64,000 bases of DNA from Hybos culiciformis (GCA_964007475.1 CAXFZM010000140.1:62001-126000); one strand, 5' to 3'. Counted from the first letter of the stretch, positions 1 to 12,242 are shown. Program-made: numbers and translations. The notes: generated by a model not told the origin, from the letters alone.

Positions 1-557
1 AAGTCAGTTACTATTATCTAAATCGATAAAAGATAATATTGGTCTATGATAACTGTAGTAGGAAATAAAAACTGCTGATTCAATTTTGTGAATATATCTT
101 ACAAATACACCATCAATAGTTGATCCATGTTTCGTTGTAGGGTGTTTTGGATTATTTGAAATATTTAGTTGAAATTTTTCCTTTAAAAAATTTTTCAATG
201 GTAAAGATTCGGTCTTTGGAAAAATTAGTATTGAAATCTCCACGTAAAATCATTGTTTTCTTACAAAAATTTTCACCAAGCAATGCCGAACTTTCATCAG
301 TGTACATCAAAAGATGTATATGAATAAATTTAATGATATTTTGAACTCCTTGATTTGGTGAAATATAACTTGCCACTTGCCACTAGAAGGATTTCTAATC
401 CATTCCCCAAAACGCAATTAGCAGCGCATAATTCACCAATGGTTGATGTATTAAATTGGATATCAACTGGGTCTTGTAATAATCTTTCGATATTAGACAT
501 AACGATATTTGATTTGTCATTTTTGTTATGATATTTTGCAACTCCAATCAATAACAA
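1..557 (-). pseudogene. Helentron-type endonuclease domain, frameshifted remnant
   Basis: Three overlapping minus-strand frames (557-330, 376-152, 243-4) read in order as one endonuclease/exonuclease/phosphatase-type domain. The visible landmarks are a GDFN motif in the second frame, a TIDGVF motif in the third and a C-terminal SYHRPILS-like histidine motif. Helentrons (Helitron2-type elements) are known to carry such a domain after the Pif1-like helicase. At least two frameshifts break the frame and the window edge cuts the 3' end, so it is not functional here. The matching Rep and helicase remnants lie on the same strand at 45240-47088, with LINE-F between. A LINE endonuclease is the alternative; the order relative to the Rep/Pif1 remnants favours a Helentron. 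Confidence 0.65.
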
Positions 558-1536
558 TCGTGTCCTGACGAATTTCCAAGCCGTTCAAATCGATTTGGCC
601 TCTGCTAAGCCAAATGCTCTGGCTTTAAGTGAGACCCTAGTATTGGACAACGCAGACCCCAACCGTTTTTCAATCCCCGGTTATGATCTTCCTTCTTTAT
701 ACGTTGCCCATGGAGGAGTCGCTGTCTATATAAAGAATGACGTCGCTTGTTATCCCATTACAGATTTAAAATCATCAAGTCCTTTTTAAATTTTCTTTGG
801 TTCAAATTAAGAACCAACAAACACGTCATCCATTTTTGCTTCCTTCACAGAAGCCCACAACTGAGTGGCAGTGATCACGTTGTCGAGTTTGACTTGCTGT
901 CTGACCAAATTAATCAGATTCTGGCGAAAAACCCAGAGTCTGAAATTTTGGTTTTCGGTGATTTTAACGTACACAACGTATCATGGCTTAGTCACTCTAA
1001 TCGCAACAGTCCCGAAGTCAGATATGTAGAGTTTTTTTCAAGTCTTAATAATATGATTCAAATTACTTCTGAACCCACCACATTCCAGATATAAACCATC
1101 AGGATCAAAATCTCTTGGATCTGTTTCTGACATCGAATCCAGATAATTATAACGCTTCAATTAGTTCCCCTTTGGAAACTCCGATCATTCTCTCGTTAGC
1201 ACGTCTTTCTCTTGATGGTGGGGCAGGTTTATCTAACGCACCTGGAAGACTCGTATGGACCTATTCTCAAGCTGATCAGTTTTCTTGGACGGATGGATCT
1301 GTCTCGTTGCTTCTTGGAGAAGGATGTTGACCTCTACACGGCTGTCATTACTGAAAGTATTCTGCTACGGATGAAACTTTTCACACCCCATAAAAAGGTT
1401 CAAAATAAAACGAATACTAAAAATCCGCGGTTCAATGACACCTGTGCAAAGGCCATAGCTGATAGGCATAATGCTTTTCGTGAGTATAACAAAACTTTTC
1501 TTTAAATTCACTGAAGCACTGGCGCGAGCTCAGGAA
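558..1536 (+). pseudogene. LINE-F, 5' segment: AP-like endonuclease domain
   Basis: Overlapping plus-strand frames at about 559-789, 747-1094, 1115-1330 and 1212-1505 together give a non-LTR retrotransposon endonuclease. Visible signs are SETL near 630, GGVAVYIKNDV near 712-750, VFGDFNVHNVSW near 946-985 and a DLFLTSNPDNY block near 1115. At least three frameshifts break it and no ORF1 is seen, so the copy looks 5'-truncated. The frame is cut at 1536 by the Gypsy A-outer LTR and resumes at 41827 after the duplicated GGAA. Function in an intact element is target nicking for target-primed reverse transcription. It is CR1/Jockey-group-like; the exact clade is not decided. Confidence 0.8.
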
Positions 1537-2175
1537 TGTGGGGGTTTGTTATGTATATGTGTGTTGTTGTGTTGGAACTTTGGATTGTACCTGTTGATTC
1601 GTTGAAGTGAAAAATGAAACTCCCACCGGTTCCTTTTTTCACAGAATAATTACAATTTTATTAATTCTTTAATTTACACTTATTTTATTTTCAAAAATAG
1701 TTTTTAATCTTAATTTAAATAATTTCTTAATTTGTAATTAGCTTTTATTTTTCTAAAAATATTTTTATTATTTTGTTCTAAAAATATTTTATTATTTTTA
1801 TTTTAAAACTTTTAATTTTGTTCACATAAAATTGTTTTCTAAAATTTATTAATTTATTGTAATTAATAATTTCATTGAACTTAAATTATTTTTGCTTTTT
1901 CTTTACAATAAAAATTCTTTTGAATTTTTAATTACTTTTTATTAATTTTTTATTTCTTCTTTTTTTTTTTTACGACTTGTGTCGTGAACGAAATCCGGAT
2001 TGAGAAGAGGGAAGTTTCTTTTATTTTTTTGACGTTCTTGATTTTTTTTGTGTGGCGTGTCAAGTGAACACTCTGCCAGCTTCGTTAACAACTGCGCAGC
2101 TATTGACTGTGCGTTGTTAGCTTGGCTGAGGCTTACTTGACACGGCCGGAGGTAACTTGTAGTGTTGCCACTACA
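1537..2175 (-). repeat. LTR of A-outer (3' LTR in coding direction)
   Basis: This 639-bp repeat is paired with 41197-41826. The right copy has an extra ~10-bp duplication near its start and lacks about 20 bp near 41746; otherwise only about ten substitutions are seen by eye. Both terminate in TG...CA and abut the GGAA duplication in LINE-F. Confidence 0.95.
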
Positions 2176-2256
2176 TCACCCTTCCTTGAGAAAAGGTTAA
2201 ATTGAAACTTGGGTGAAATTTAAACTTAGATAATTATAACAATATATCGCGGTTAT
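2176..2256 (-). other. A-outer 3' non-coding fragment
   Basis: These 81 bp match the start of the A2 3' region at 22557-22638. They are cut off from the rest (15255 onward) by element B. The last four bases TTAT are the duplicated target. Confidence 0.9.
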
Positions 2257-2855
2257 TGTTACGGTTTTCGTCTTTTCATACTTTCGATTTCTTAATATTT
2301 CCTTTTTTTTTTATCAATACTTTTACTTTATCATTTTGAAGAAACTAAAACGCGACTTGAATTTTTTCTTTTTAGTTCTTTATTTCCCGAGTTCAAAAAT
2401 TACAATGGGAATCTTAATTTTAATTTTCTAAGGTTTAAAAGGGAATTTCAAATTACATTCCACAATTTTGATTTAGTAATTTAACCAATCAAAATTGGGA
2501 ATGGGCGGGAGGAATTTTAAATAATTATCAAAGTGCATAATTAACACTTTGATAATTATTTTAGAATTGTAACATGAGTATCGTTTATTTTATTATTCTT
2601 TATTAAAATAAACAAAAATGTTAAATTGACATTTTTGTTTATTTTAAAAAGAATTGAAAATAAAATATTAGTTTTGAAATATACAAAAATGTTAAATTGA
2701 CATTTTTGTATATTTCCAAACCGATAAACAATTTGCACGTTAAGTGCTGCTATTTTATACAGTTGTAAATTGTTACAACTATATAAAATGAAATTGTGGG
2801 AAAATGAATAAGGAAATAGGTAAGTATAAATAAGGTAAGTAAACAGGGCGCAACA
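2257..2855 (-). repeat. Element B LTR (3' LTR in coding direction)
   Basis: It is paired with 14656-15254. It begins TG, ends CA and contains five consecutive inverted repeats (see the hairpin entry). The adjacent purine-rich tract at 2856-2865 marks it as the downstream LTR for minus-strand transcription. Confidence 0.95.
2463..2789. promoter_or_regulatory. Five consecutive hairpins inside the element B LTR
   Basis: Inverted repeats lie at 2463-2497 (11-bp arms), 2519-2561 (17-bp arms), 2603-2647 (19-bp arms), 2676-2716 (17-bp arms) and 2752-2789 (17-bp arms, one mismatch here but perfect in the other LTR). Loops of the third and fourth are both TAAATTG and their arms share the core ACAAAAATGT. 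The same set occurs in 14656-15254. A regulatory or structural role is inferred. Confidence 0.8.
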
Positions 2856-2865
2856 CCTCCTTTCC
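2856..2865 (-). promoter_or_regulatory. Element B polypurine tract
   Basis: Read on the minus strand this is GGAAAGGAGG, directly against the LTR. That is the expected position of the plus-strand primer for Ty3/Gypsy reverse transcription. Confidence 0.85.
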
Positions 2866-4379
2866 AAAAGAAATTGACTTATAGTCATTTGAAAAAATTT
2901 TGCAGGGTATTGCGTCCTTCTCCTTCCCTATTTGGGAGGGTGGTGATAGGATTAAATTACTTATTTATATATTACGCACAGAATCCTCTGTGGTTTACAT
3001 GGTTTTAGTAATTTTCTTTAAAATAGTACATATTAAACAATTTTTTATGCAAAACAAAATTTTAATTTAACAACGATAAAAAAAAATATATATATAAAAA
3101 AAAATTTACTATAATTTTTTTTTTTAACACGATAAAAACATTAAGTATATATAAAGATAAAATTACTATATATAAAAAAATGTTTTTTTTTTTTCTTGAT
3201 TATATAGATAGATATAAAATTTTTTTTTTTGATATTACATAGATAGATTAAAAAATTTTTTTTTTTTTTTTGAAATTACATAGATAGATTAAAAAAGATT
3301 TTTTTTTTGATTACATAGATAGTTCTTAAGTATAAAATTTTTTTTTTTTTTTATTTTTATATAAAATTTTTTTTATTTTTTTTTTAATTATATTTAAATT
3401 ATTAAAAAAAATTTATTTCAATATTGATACCATATAATTCCATGTGATGATGTCAATATACCATATAATTTATTGATTAGAATTTATCTGTTCTATGGGA
3501 TACTGCATCGGCCACATGATACAATGATGAATTATATATTTCTTTATTTTTATGATATCAATCTGTCTAATTTTGCTAAAAATACAAATTAAAAGTTTTG
3601 GGAGTTAAAATGTACTAAGAAATTTTATAATTAAAGTTTAAAATATTTCGTAATCAGAAACAATATAGTTGTTGATCGATTAATTTTAGATTAAATGAAA
3701 AAAAAAATTTAAATGAAAAAAGATTCGAAATTTGAAATCTTATATTAAAATAGTTTAGAAATAAGATAAAGGAAAAGATATTCTAACAATAAAATCGCGT
3801 ATTTTATTGTAGAACGTTTTAAACATAATATTAAGGTAGTCTAAGATAAGGAAGTAGCTACTTTAATATAGATTTAAGAATTAACAATATGGAAATATAA
3901 TAAGATCTAATATTAAAAATTTTTATAATATTGTAATATAACCTATTTTTAAGGTAGTTAAAGATAGTAAAGTATAAGTATAAGAAAGGTATTATTATAA
4001 AATTAAGTAGATTAGGGATATGGTACCGATATCCATGTTAAAATTAGCTTATAAGGAGATTATAAAATTAGGTAATAAATCATTAATATTTGAGAATTTA
4101 GACAATAGAAACTTCGTTTGTTATTAGAAGTTATTGTAAAGTTAATCAGACACTGATAGTGTTATTGGGTTTTCAGATGATGAACAACTTGATGAACAAC
4201 TTGATGAAAAAAACACTTAATGAAAATAATAATAGAATCCGATTCAAAAAATGATAAATTAGAAATATACGTAAATATTTAAGCCTAAGTAATTATAATA
4301 TATTATTTTATAGTATCATTAGTTAATACTAGATAAATTAAAGATAATGACATGATTTGTTTTATTTAAGAAAATCATG
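2866..4379. other. Element B 3' non-coding region
   Basis: This is a long A+T-rich stretch between the end of integrase and the polypurine tract. It holds homopolymer and ATAGATAGAT-like runs at about 3060-3420 and a small duplicated AACTTGATGA motif near 4186-4210. No env-like reading frame is seen on either strand. Confidence 0.75.
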
Positions 4380-5279
4380 TTATAAATAAAATAGTTTAAG
4401 TCTGTTTTTGTGAACTAACTGCTCTTTGTTATTTTTATCAATTATGACACAATTAGGTTCACTTATACTTTTAATATTGAACGGCTTTTTAAATAAAGGA
4501 TCTAATTTATGACGATTAGTATCGGACATATCTAATAGAACAGCGTCGCCTACTTTTAAGGTAACTGGGTTAGAGTTAGAGTCGTATTTGACTTTCGAAT
4601 ATCCTTTAGCTTTTGTGATTAAATCTCGAACTCGATTATTTGAGACTTGCAGTCTATGTTTTAACTCTTTTTCGTAAGAATCTATATTATAAACTGGATC
4701 AATATTGGTTGTTTTTAGAAAATCTAGAAGTGTAGGTTGTTTTCCAAAAATGAGTTCGAAAGGACAATACCCGTGTACAGACGATGGTGTTGTATTGAAA
4801 CAATAAGTAAAATATCGAAGATATTTGTCCCAATCAGTTTTATTTATATTCACAAAAGATCTAAGATATTCATTCAATGTTCTATGACTTCTTTCGACGG
4901 TACCTAGAGTTTGATGGTGGTACGCTGTCGATATACTGTGATCAATATTTAAAAGTTTTAAGACTTCTTTCATCGTTTGGTTTTTATATTCGGTACCCAT
5001 ATCAGTGCGAATCTGTTTCATAGGGCCGAATGTTAGAACGAAATTTTCAGCAATTGCTTTTGCAATTGTTTTCGCTGATTTGTCAATAATGGGAATTGTT
5101 ACTAAATATTTAGTAAGGTCGCAGATTATAGTGACTGCGTATTCATTACTATTATAAGACTTGGGTAAAGGACCGATTGTATCAACAATTACTATATCAA
5201 AAGCGCGCGCGGGTGTTGGGGTTGATATTAGGTCTTCTTTGGTCTTTTCTTTAGCTTTATAAATTTGACAAGATTGCAA
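4380..5279 (-). pseudogene. pol: Element B integrase core and C-terminal domain
   Basis: A 299-codon open frame carries the catalytic core: D in IVDTIGP (about residue 33), D in RTDMGTEY (about residue 93) and E in GTVERSHRT (about residue 129), spaced as expected for a retroviral-type D,D-E integrase. The C-terminal third has a DSNSNPVTLKVGDAVLL block and ends in NRLKLFYL, typical of the chromatin/DNA-binding tail. It is the longest undamaged domain of this pol, but the upstream pol frame is broken, so no complete polyprotein could be made from this copy. Confidence 0.9.
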
Positions 5280-5317
5280 GATTTGACAAATTTTGTAATA
5301 TCTTTACACATATTTTT

Positions 5318-5833
5318 TCAAAAATATGTTTTCTTAATTTTTCTGGTCATTCTAGAGATGCCGGCATGACCTCCCAAGATTGGGTCATTATGAAATTTTT
5401 TAATAATTTCTTCTTTATCAAAGTCACTCATGACTTTTACAAGTTTAGGCGTTAACGCGATAATAAGATTATTTAAATATTTGTCCGCGTTTTCTTTAAA
5501 ATTCTGGATCCTTATAATATTAAATATGTCATCATTTAATGACAATTGTAAATCTTATATATTTAATTGACATGTTTCTTTTTCTAACTTGTGAAAAAGT
5601 TGACCTAAGTCAAGTTTTTCATTAACCAAAAGATCATCGAGGGCTAGGCTCGTGATTATTTTATTTTTATATCTTAAAATTAACTTAGACTTATCTAAGT
5701 TAAATGATAAGCGGACGTAGTTTTTGACTTCTCTGAAGTCGGTACATTCATAAATATTAATTTTTTTAGGGATGATTGAATTTGGCGTTTGCAAGGTGTT
5801 AGAATTTTTATCACGAGTTTGTTTATTTGTCAT
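5318..5833 (-). pseudogene. pol: Element B pol: zinc-binding N-terminus of integrase and linker
   Basis: Two short frames (5545-5318 and 5833-5555) connect RNase H to integrase. The first carries the histidine side of the integrase HHCC zinc motif (FHNDPILGGHAGISRMTRKI); the cysteine pair falls near the break at 5280-5317. The second (92 codons) is a linker without a recognised motif. A stop and frame changes at about 5546 and 5310 separate them. Confidence 0.75.
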
Positions 5834-5844
5834 AGATCTGGTAG

Positions 5845-6657
5845 TTACTTTAATATTTTCGAGTGAGAAATAGATCTTATGGATTCGAAATCAATTCTAG
5901 CATCAGCTCCATTATTATCTATTCCCTTGATATATTCTACTTCGAAATCAAATTCTTCTAAATCTAACCGCATTCGGGTGAGTTTAGAAGAAGGATTTTT
6001 CATAGAAAATAAATAAGTTAATGGACGATGATCGCTTTTAACTAAAAATTTTTTCCCATAAATATAAGGTTTGAAATGATTTAGAGCCCAGTGAATAACA
6101 GCAAGTTCCTGTTCGATGACGGATTTATTTTGTTCACCTCGGGTGAACGTACGAGATGCATAAACAATAGGAAGTTGAATATTATTTTCTTCCTGGCTTA
6201 ATATTGCTCCGCAAGCAATTTTAGAAGCATCTGTCGTAATACAAAATGGTTTATCGAAATCAGAATACTTGAGAATAGGTGGGTTTATTAAAGAGTTTTT
6301 TAGATATTGAAAAGATTTTTCACACTCTTCAGTCCATTTAAAGACTACTTTTTTTTCGAGTGAGACAGGTAAGATGATAAGAATATTTAGAGAAACTTGG
6401 GATGAAACGACGATAATAATTACAAAATGCAACGAATCGCTTCGCTGCATCGCCATTTTCGGGTCGGGGAAAGTGACTTGATGCTGAAAAAATTGACACT
6501 TATCGGAATGTAATTTGAGATTGAATTTTCTACAAGTTTCAAACACATCTTGAAGATTACTTAGCATATGATTTTCAGATATGCCTATAACGATAAGGTC
6601 ATCCATATAAAGAAAGGCTTTAGAGGGAGAAAGACCTGAGAAAGCTATACTCATCAT
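5845..6657 (-). pseudogene. pol: Element B reverse transcriptase (thumb) and RNase H
   Basis: A 270-codon frame includes the RT active-site motif FLYMDDLIVIG (about residues 15-25) and the RNase H segment: TTDASKIACGAIL, then SRTFTRGEQNKSVIEQELAVIHW and SDHRPLTYLF. Between them, around 6410-6480, the frame departs from the family pattern, which indicates a small compensated frameshift or deletion in the RT connection. It is separated from the upstream RT fingers by another frame change near 6785. Confidence 0.88.
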
Positions 6658-6754
6658 TCGCTGAACAGAGTTAGGAGCGATTTTTAGACCGTAAGGTAAT
6701 CTCTTGTATCTATAAGAACCTTTATCAGAAGAAAAAGACGTTATGTCGCGAGAA

Positions 6755-7897
6755 TCAGGATCTAACTCTATTTGTAAAAATCCTTGTATCTAGATTGCTA
6801 AAATATCGAGCACGTCCGAGTTGATCGAGAATATCGTCGATACGCGGAAGTGGGAATTTATCAGACATAAGTCTTTTGTTGACTTGTCTATAATCTATGA
6901 CAAGTCTCCATCTTTTTTCTGAACTACCTGGTAAAGATTTCTTAGGTACTAGTAAGACTGGACTATTGTATTCGAAAGCCGAAGGTTCGACTATATCATT
7001 TTTTATTAGTTTATTTACTTCAGAATCTACTATTTCTTTATGGCCATGTGGGATTCTATAATTTTTTATGTAAACAGGGTTATCGTCTTTAAGACGTAAC
7101 TTTTGTTTGTAAAAATTATTAGAGGTTATTGGCTCTGTTTCTAAAGAGAATATGTCCACATATTCTTCACATAAAGTTTGAAGTTTACTCTTAACGAAGG
7201 AAGGAAAATTTTTAGATAATTTGTTCAAAATTTCCTTTTTACTAGATTCTGATTGAGGCGTGGAAGTTGTAAGTTGATGGATACTATAGTTTGAAAGATT
7301 TTCAATTTTGATAGAAGTTTCGGGAAGAGAAATATTATTAGATGTGGTATTTAGAATATTGATATAAGGTTGAGATTTTGAAATGATGGAATTTGGAACG
7401 AAAACGCCTGGCTTTAGTTCTTGAGCGGGTATAAATAGATCGTTTTCGTCGCTGTTTTTTCGGTCTAAAGAGATTTTTCGCATTACCTCAGATCTAGCAG
7501 GTAATGTCAAGATTTCAGGAGAAGGTTTGTCTAAGAGAGTAAAAGATAGATATTCAGGATAGTTATCAGGTCTTAGGATAAGAAGATCTGTGTTTTTGTT
7601 ATAGTCAAGAACACAGTTATATTTTTTAATAAAATCCATACCGATAATTCCATCGGCTGGAATCGGGAAATCGGAGTTCACTACTTCGAACTCGTGTTTT
7701 ATGAATATTGATTGATCTAGACTTCGCGTGATAATTTCGGTTTTGACTGTTCCTTCAGTCATAACCGTGGAATCGCCAATTCCTTTAATTGATTTAAGAG
7801 TTTTTGAAATTTGAATATTGCCTATTAACTTATTCTTCTTAATAACGGATATGTCAGCTCCGGTATCAACTAGATACGTATTGACGCGCCCAGTCAT
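6755..7897 (-). pseudogene. pol: Element B protease and N-terminal reverse transcriptase
   Basis: A 380-codon frame starts shortly after gag. An aspartic protease lies at the N-terminus (VDTGADISVIKK, about residues 11-22, with a GIIGMDF flap-side motif near residue 85). RT fingers/palm follow, with SPVLLVPKK and RLVIDYRQVNKRL near residues 310-350 and YFSNLDT near residue 368. The frame runs off at about 6783 with an apparent 1-nt indel; the RT continues in another frame through 6660. Protease and fingers are otherwise complete. Confidence 0.9.
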
Positions 7898-7949
7898 TTC
7901 CGTTTTGAGGTTGATATAACTCGTTAAATTAAGATTAAAGTGAAAGACA

Positions 7950-8315
7950 TTTGAGATTAATGGTCCACCATTTGATGGGCATGAGGACCTTCTTCGTTTC
8001 CCTGTTCAGGAATTTCAAGATTACAGTTTCTTACGTTGAAATTTCTTTGTTGGAAATTTCGATTCGGCAAATTGTTATTTCTAAAATTAGGGTTATAGTT
8101 GTTTTGGTAATTATTATTGCCATAATTATTATTACCATAATTATTATTTCCATAATTATTAAAATTTCTATTATTATTATTTCGATTCTCGAATTTCCAT
8201 TTACATAATTTCTGTTCTCGAAATTCCTGTTAGGGGGATGATTATTGTTAAAATTATTCCTAGTATTATTAAAATTGTTCCGATTATTCTGAAAATTTCG
8301 GAAATTACTCCGATT
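7950..8315 (-). pseudogene. gag: Element B gag, 3' part (Asn-rich tail)
   Basis: Minus-strand frames here encode an asparagine-, glycine- and tyrosine-rich tail with repeated NNYGNN-type units, matching ATT-rich triplet repeats at 8105-8170. A frame change lies near 8200 in this repeat. The segment joins in frame to the gag part ending at 10453 once the intervening DNA transposon and one copy of its 3-bp duplication are discounted. Confidence 0.82.
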
Positions 8316-10452
8316 CTGGGGTGGAATTATGTAACTTTGTCGTTTTTGTGACAATCGACAATTTCAAACACGATCAATTTGTATGGACAATGAAAATTAT
8401 TGCTTCGCGTATTTAATCATCATCATCTGTTGTATATTATATTTCTTTCTGGCAAAAAAAGAGTTTATTTCCTCTCTTTAAGAGAAAATATATACAAAGT
8501 AAAGCTTACTTCAAGAAAAGAAGAGTCCAAATTGTAAATGTGTGGGTTATAAAACTTAATAAAAACCTAAAATTTCAACTGATTTATAGAGTGAACTTTG
8601 ATTTATAAAATATTTAAAAAAATTGAGCGCGGAGAAAAAAAAATTATGTACCTACTTTTTTTGAATTTAATAGACAATTGTCGAAAAAAAGTTTGGCTTC
8701 ACATAACTGAAATTATAGACAATTGTCTATCAAATAAAAACGACAGCTATTTTTTGGTCGTCAATTTTAAAACAATAAATTAATAAATCAAAATTTTTTT
8801 TTTATAAAATGTCAATTTACTTTTATTCAACAAATGATTTTATTTCGTAACCATTGATAAGGATTACGTTTTTTTTTTTTGTTTTTTTTTAATTATTTCC
8901 ATTTCGTCGAAGGTACAAACTGTTGTTGAATAAAGAATAAACATCTATAAGCATCTTGAAAAAATAAAACGTTTTATTTTTGAAGTGAATTAAAAACTTC
9001 AATAATAATAAAGTCTAGATATTTGGCCATTAATTTCTAAATTATAAATTAACAAAAACTACAATGTATCATGTTAAAATTTTGATTTACGATTTTATGA
9101 ATTGTAGGAGGTGAGAAGGGCTAATATTTAATCCTTGAATGGCAGTTTTCAAGATGCCTTATTGAATGTTATTTATTATAGAATTTTTTTATTTTTGGGC
9201 CATTTGATAGTTTAATATTTTTATCTGATTGGCCATTATTGAAAGAAAATACTTGGCTTATTTATAAAAATAATTAAAATAAATTGTTTATTCTTAAACA
9301 ATTGTTTTATAGTTATAATTTATTCTCTAATTAAAATTTAATTTTTTAAACACTAAAAATCATTTAAATTAGTTATGGCTCCTAAAACCTAAATTTTTAT
9401 AAAAATTTATTATTTCCTAGATAATGATCAGAAATTAAAATTATAAAATTTGAATTAGATACCAATGTAAATATGTACATAATTCAAGGAAGATTATTTG
9501 CTTTGACTCAGCTGAAAGATGCAAAACTAAAGAAGCACGTCATTCTATTGTTATGTTATTTATCTCTTAGATAATATTGTCAAGGAAGAAATATGAATCG
9601 GAACAAACGAAGTATGTTAAATATTAACACAAAATTTGACCCAAGCAGAAGTACTTAGTTCTGAATAAAATAAAATCGGTTAAGAAAATAATCATTTTTT
9701 AATTAAATAAATACATTTTAATGAAGTAAAATAATGGTTTTGTTTTTCCAAAATTAATGAATTGATTGAAATATTTGTTTAAAATTTATCTTAAAAAGAA
9801 GTAGGTACTTTTAATCAACATAAAAGCATAAGTTAAATAGATGAGTTCTAAACATTTTTATGATTTACGAATTATAAATAAAACACAATTATGAAAAAGT
9901 GTAAAATAAGTATGCGTAATTTTCAAAAATTTCATAAAACCTTAAATTCACAATTTATGCGAAATTGAGGTGAACACCACACCACATACGAAATAAAAAA
10001 TTTTCTATATCAATTTTCACGTTGCCATTATAAAGAATAACCTTTTTGTAAATAATATAATTTTCACGTTGCCATTATAAAGAATAACCTTTTGTTAGTG
10101 TATGTTTTAAAATCAGTATAAAATTTTGAGTTTGTTTACTAAATTAAGAAATTATTGAGAGAGAAAAAATGTGGTTTAATATTTAAAAAAAATTCTCTAC
10201 ACTATATTTTTTGCTAAAACGATATTTAAAAATTCACGATATTTTTTCATGAAGCAAAAAAGTCGAATTGGTCGTGTTTGTGATCGAAGTCGACAATTAA
10301 AAATTTTTTTTTTCGTTAATTTCTGAATAATATTATGAGAAATGTGATTTCCACCTATTAAAATTACATGAAGCAAAAAGTCAACAATTGTTAAATTTTG
10401 TGACAATTGTCGATTGTCGACCGGTGACAATTGTTATATGATTCCACCCCTG
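8316..10452. mobile_element. Non-autonomous DNA transposon in element B gag
   Basis: Ends are inverted: CTGGGGTGGAATTAT at 8316 versus CAGGGGTGGAATCAT read inward from 10452, with further loose similarity (GACAATCGACAATT) about 30-35 bp inside. The flanking triplet ATT occurs at 8313-8315 and 10453-10455, and gag reads through in frame if one copy is dropped. No transposase is seen; the interior is A+T-rich with several ACAATTGTC-type palindromes and a 35-bp direct duplication at 10012-10047 and 10059-10093. A 3-bp duplication fits PIF/Harbinger-like elements, but the superfamily is not proven. Confidence 0.85.
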
Positions 10453-10534
10453 ATTCGGATTTCTTGAACTATTTGAGGGACGGTAGTTGACGTTTTGTCT
10501 ACCGTTATTATTTGAGCGATTAGAATTGTTATAG

Positions 10535-10568
<34 letters not shown>

Positions 10569-11757
10569 GAGAAACAAAAGCTATTGAACTAGAAGGGGCC
10601 AGATCCGCGCTAACACTAACGAATTTAGCCATTGCTTCGTCAACTGAATTGAAGTTGCCGGACTGCATAATAAGTTTTATGGAGTCGTTCGAAGCGTTAT
10701 GAATAATGGACTTTAAGTTGGATTTTGTCGCATATTTTTGGGCTAAATCTACTGGAACTCCTTCAGATATGAAGGAATTTTCTAAATTTTTCGCTAGTTC
10801 GGTCAATTCTTTAGAGTATTGGTTCGCGGATTTGCTGTTTTGTTTTAAGTTTAAGATTTTAGCGGTAACGAGATCCGTAGAATCTCCTTTTATTTGTGTT
10901 CTTAACCGATCTATTATAGCTTGAACCGTGTTTTCGTTGGTTATTAGGTTCCGACAATTTCCTTCTAATTTCGTTTTTATCAAGGCTACAAGCAGAGCGA
11001 CATGATCTCCTACTTGGATATTGGTCAAGGTTATCGCATCTAAAAAGGATTGTAGGTTTGATGGATTACCATTGAAGGATGGGATCACTTTTGCAGCTAA
11101 AGATAGAAAGGTTGACGCGTCCATTGTAAGATCTTGAGCTTGATTCGGTGGGATCGGGTTTATTCTAGGTGATGGTATGGGACCGGGTGAGTTTCGTAAG
11201 GCGGACTTTTGGTCTGTATCGCTGTCTTTTTCCGAATCCGAGTCACTTTCTATAGAAATATGGAGGTTTTCTATTGTTTTCGAACTATGTGGCTTTTCTA
11301 CCGTAGATATATCTTCTGTTCTAAAATAATTATCCTTTGGTAGAAAAAAATTCTTCGGGATAGAATTAGCTTTGTCTGATGAATTAGAACTATCGGAATA
11401 ATTTTCTATTTCTGAATCGAAACCGGTTTCATATACTAATTTTTCAGCTGAAATAGTTTGTCCAAGAGCTGGTAAAATTTTTTGATATTCCGGACAGCTG
11501 TATCTTAGTAAACGGAAAGAATCGAAAATCTTATGTCTTACTTTTGTAAATACTTCTTTTGTTTCTAAGGGAAAAGGGGCGTAATGAAGCCTCAATATTG
11601 TTGAGATTTTATTAAATAACGTAATAAGTTCTTTAATTTGTCTAAGTTGCGGTCTCGTGTTGGTAATTTGTTTATAACTTATTTGAGTATGTATTTTATT
11701 GATTATAGCAATGTCACTGGACAGATTACTGTAAATTTCGGTCCATGACATAATCAA
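10453..11757 (-). pseudogene. gag: Element B gag, 5' part
   Basis: An ATG at 11757 opens about 435 gag codons before the insertion. Residues 1-120 are helical and charged, 120-200 are a Ser/Asp/Glu-rich low-complexity segment, and about 205-380 form a capsid-like region (STFLSLAAKVIPSFNGNP through VDEAMAKFVSVSADL) typical of Ty3/Gypsy Gag. An Asn-run follows, encoded by a (TTA/ATT)n-like repeat at 10528-10565. No CCHC knuckle is seen before the break; nucleic-acid binding may rest on the Asn/Arg-rich tail. Confidence 0.85.
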
Positions 11758-12242
11758 TAAAATAAGTCATTTTTGCCGCGAACTTAGAGGTTATAGAGGA
11801 AGTTATTTAGTAAACTCGTATTTTTTGAATTAGAAAGTGAAAACTTTCATAATAAACATATACAAGGACATTTAAGTTTACTTATAATCTAAATATTTTA
11901 GGATTTGAAGAAATATGTTTTTAATCTTCAGACAATATGATAAAGAAGATTATGTTTAAATCATGAAAATGTAATAATATAGAGAAATAATTTGATGGAT
12001 TTAAAGAAAATTATCTTTAAATCTTGAATAAAATAATAATGTAGAGAGATATGATAATAATGTTTCAATGTAATATATAAAATTATAATATAATAAAATA
12101 TAATGTAGTATAATAATATAATACAGTAAAATATAATGTAATATAGTAATATAATATAGCAATAGATTTGTCAGATAAAATAATTTTACCGATTGAGTAT
12201 ATATCTTAAAAGGCAAATTTATATTTGTAGTTGATAATTATT
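11758..12242. other. Element B leader, A+T-rich spacer before gag
   Basis: This holds imperfect TAATATAATA-type microsatellite at about 12055-12170 and no supported gene. The spurious frame in it is low complexity. Confidence 0.6.

Noticed and set aside
2866..4379. An env gene downstream of element B pol
   Set aside because: No frame of useful length, signal peptide or transmembrane segment is present.
7951..8208. Ile-rich plus-strand frame
   Set aside because: Antisense of the Asn-rich gag tail.
10197..10430. 77-codon minus-strand frame at the end of the MITE in gag
   Set aside because: Lies entirely in the non-coding transposon; composition and position suggest chance.
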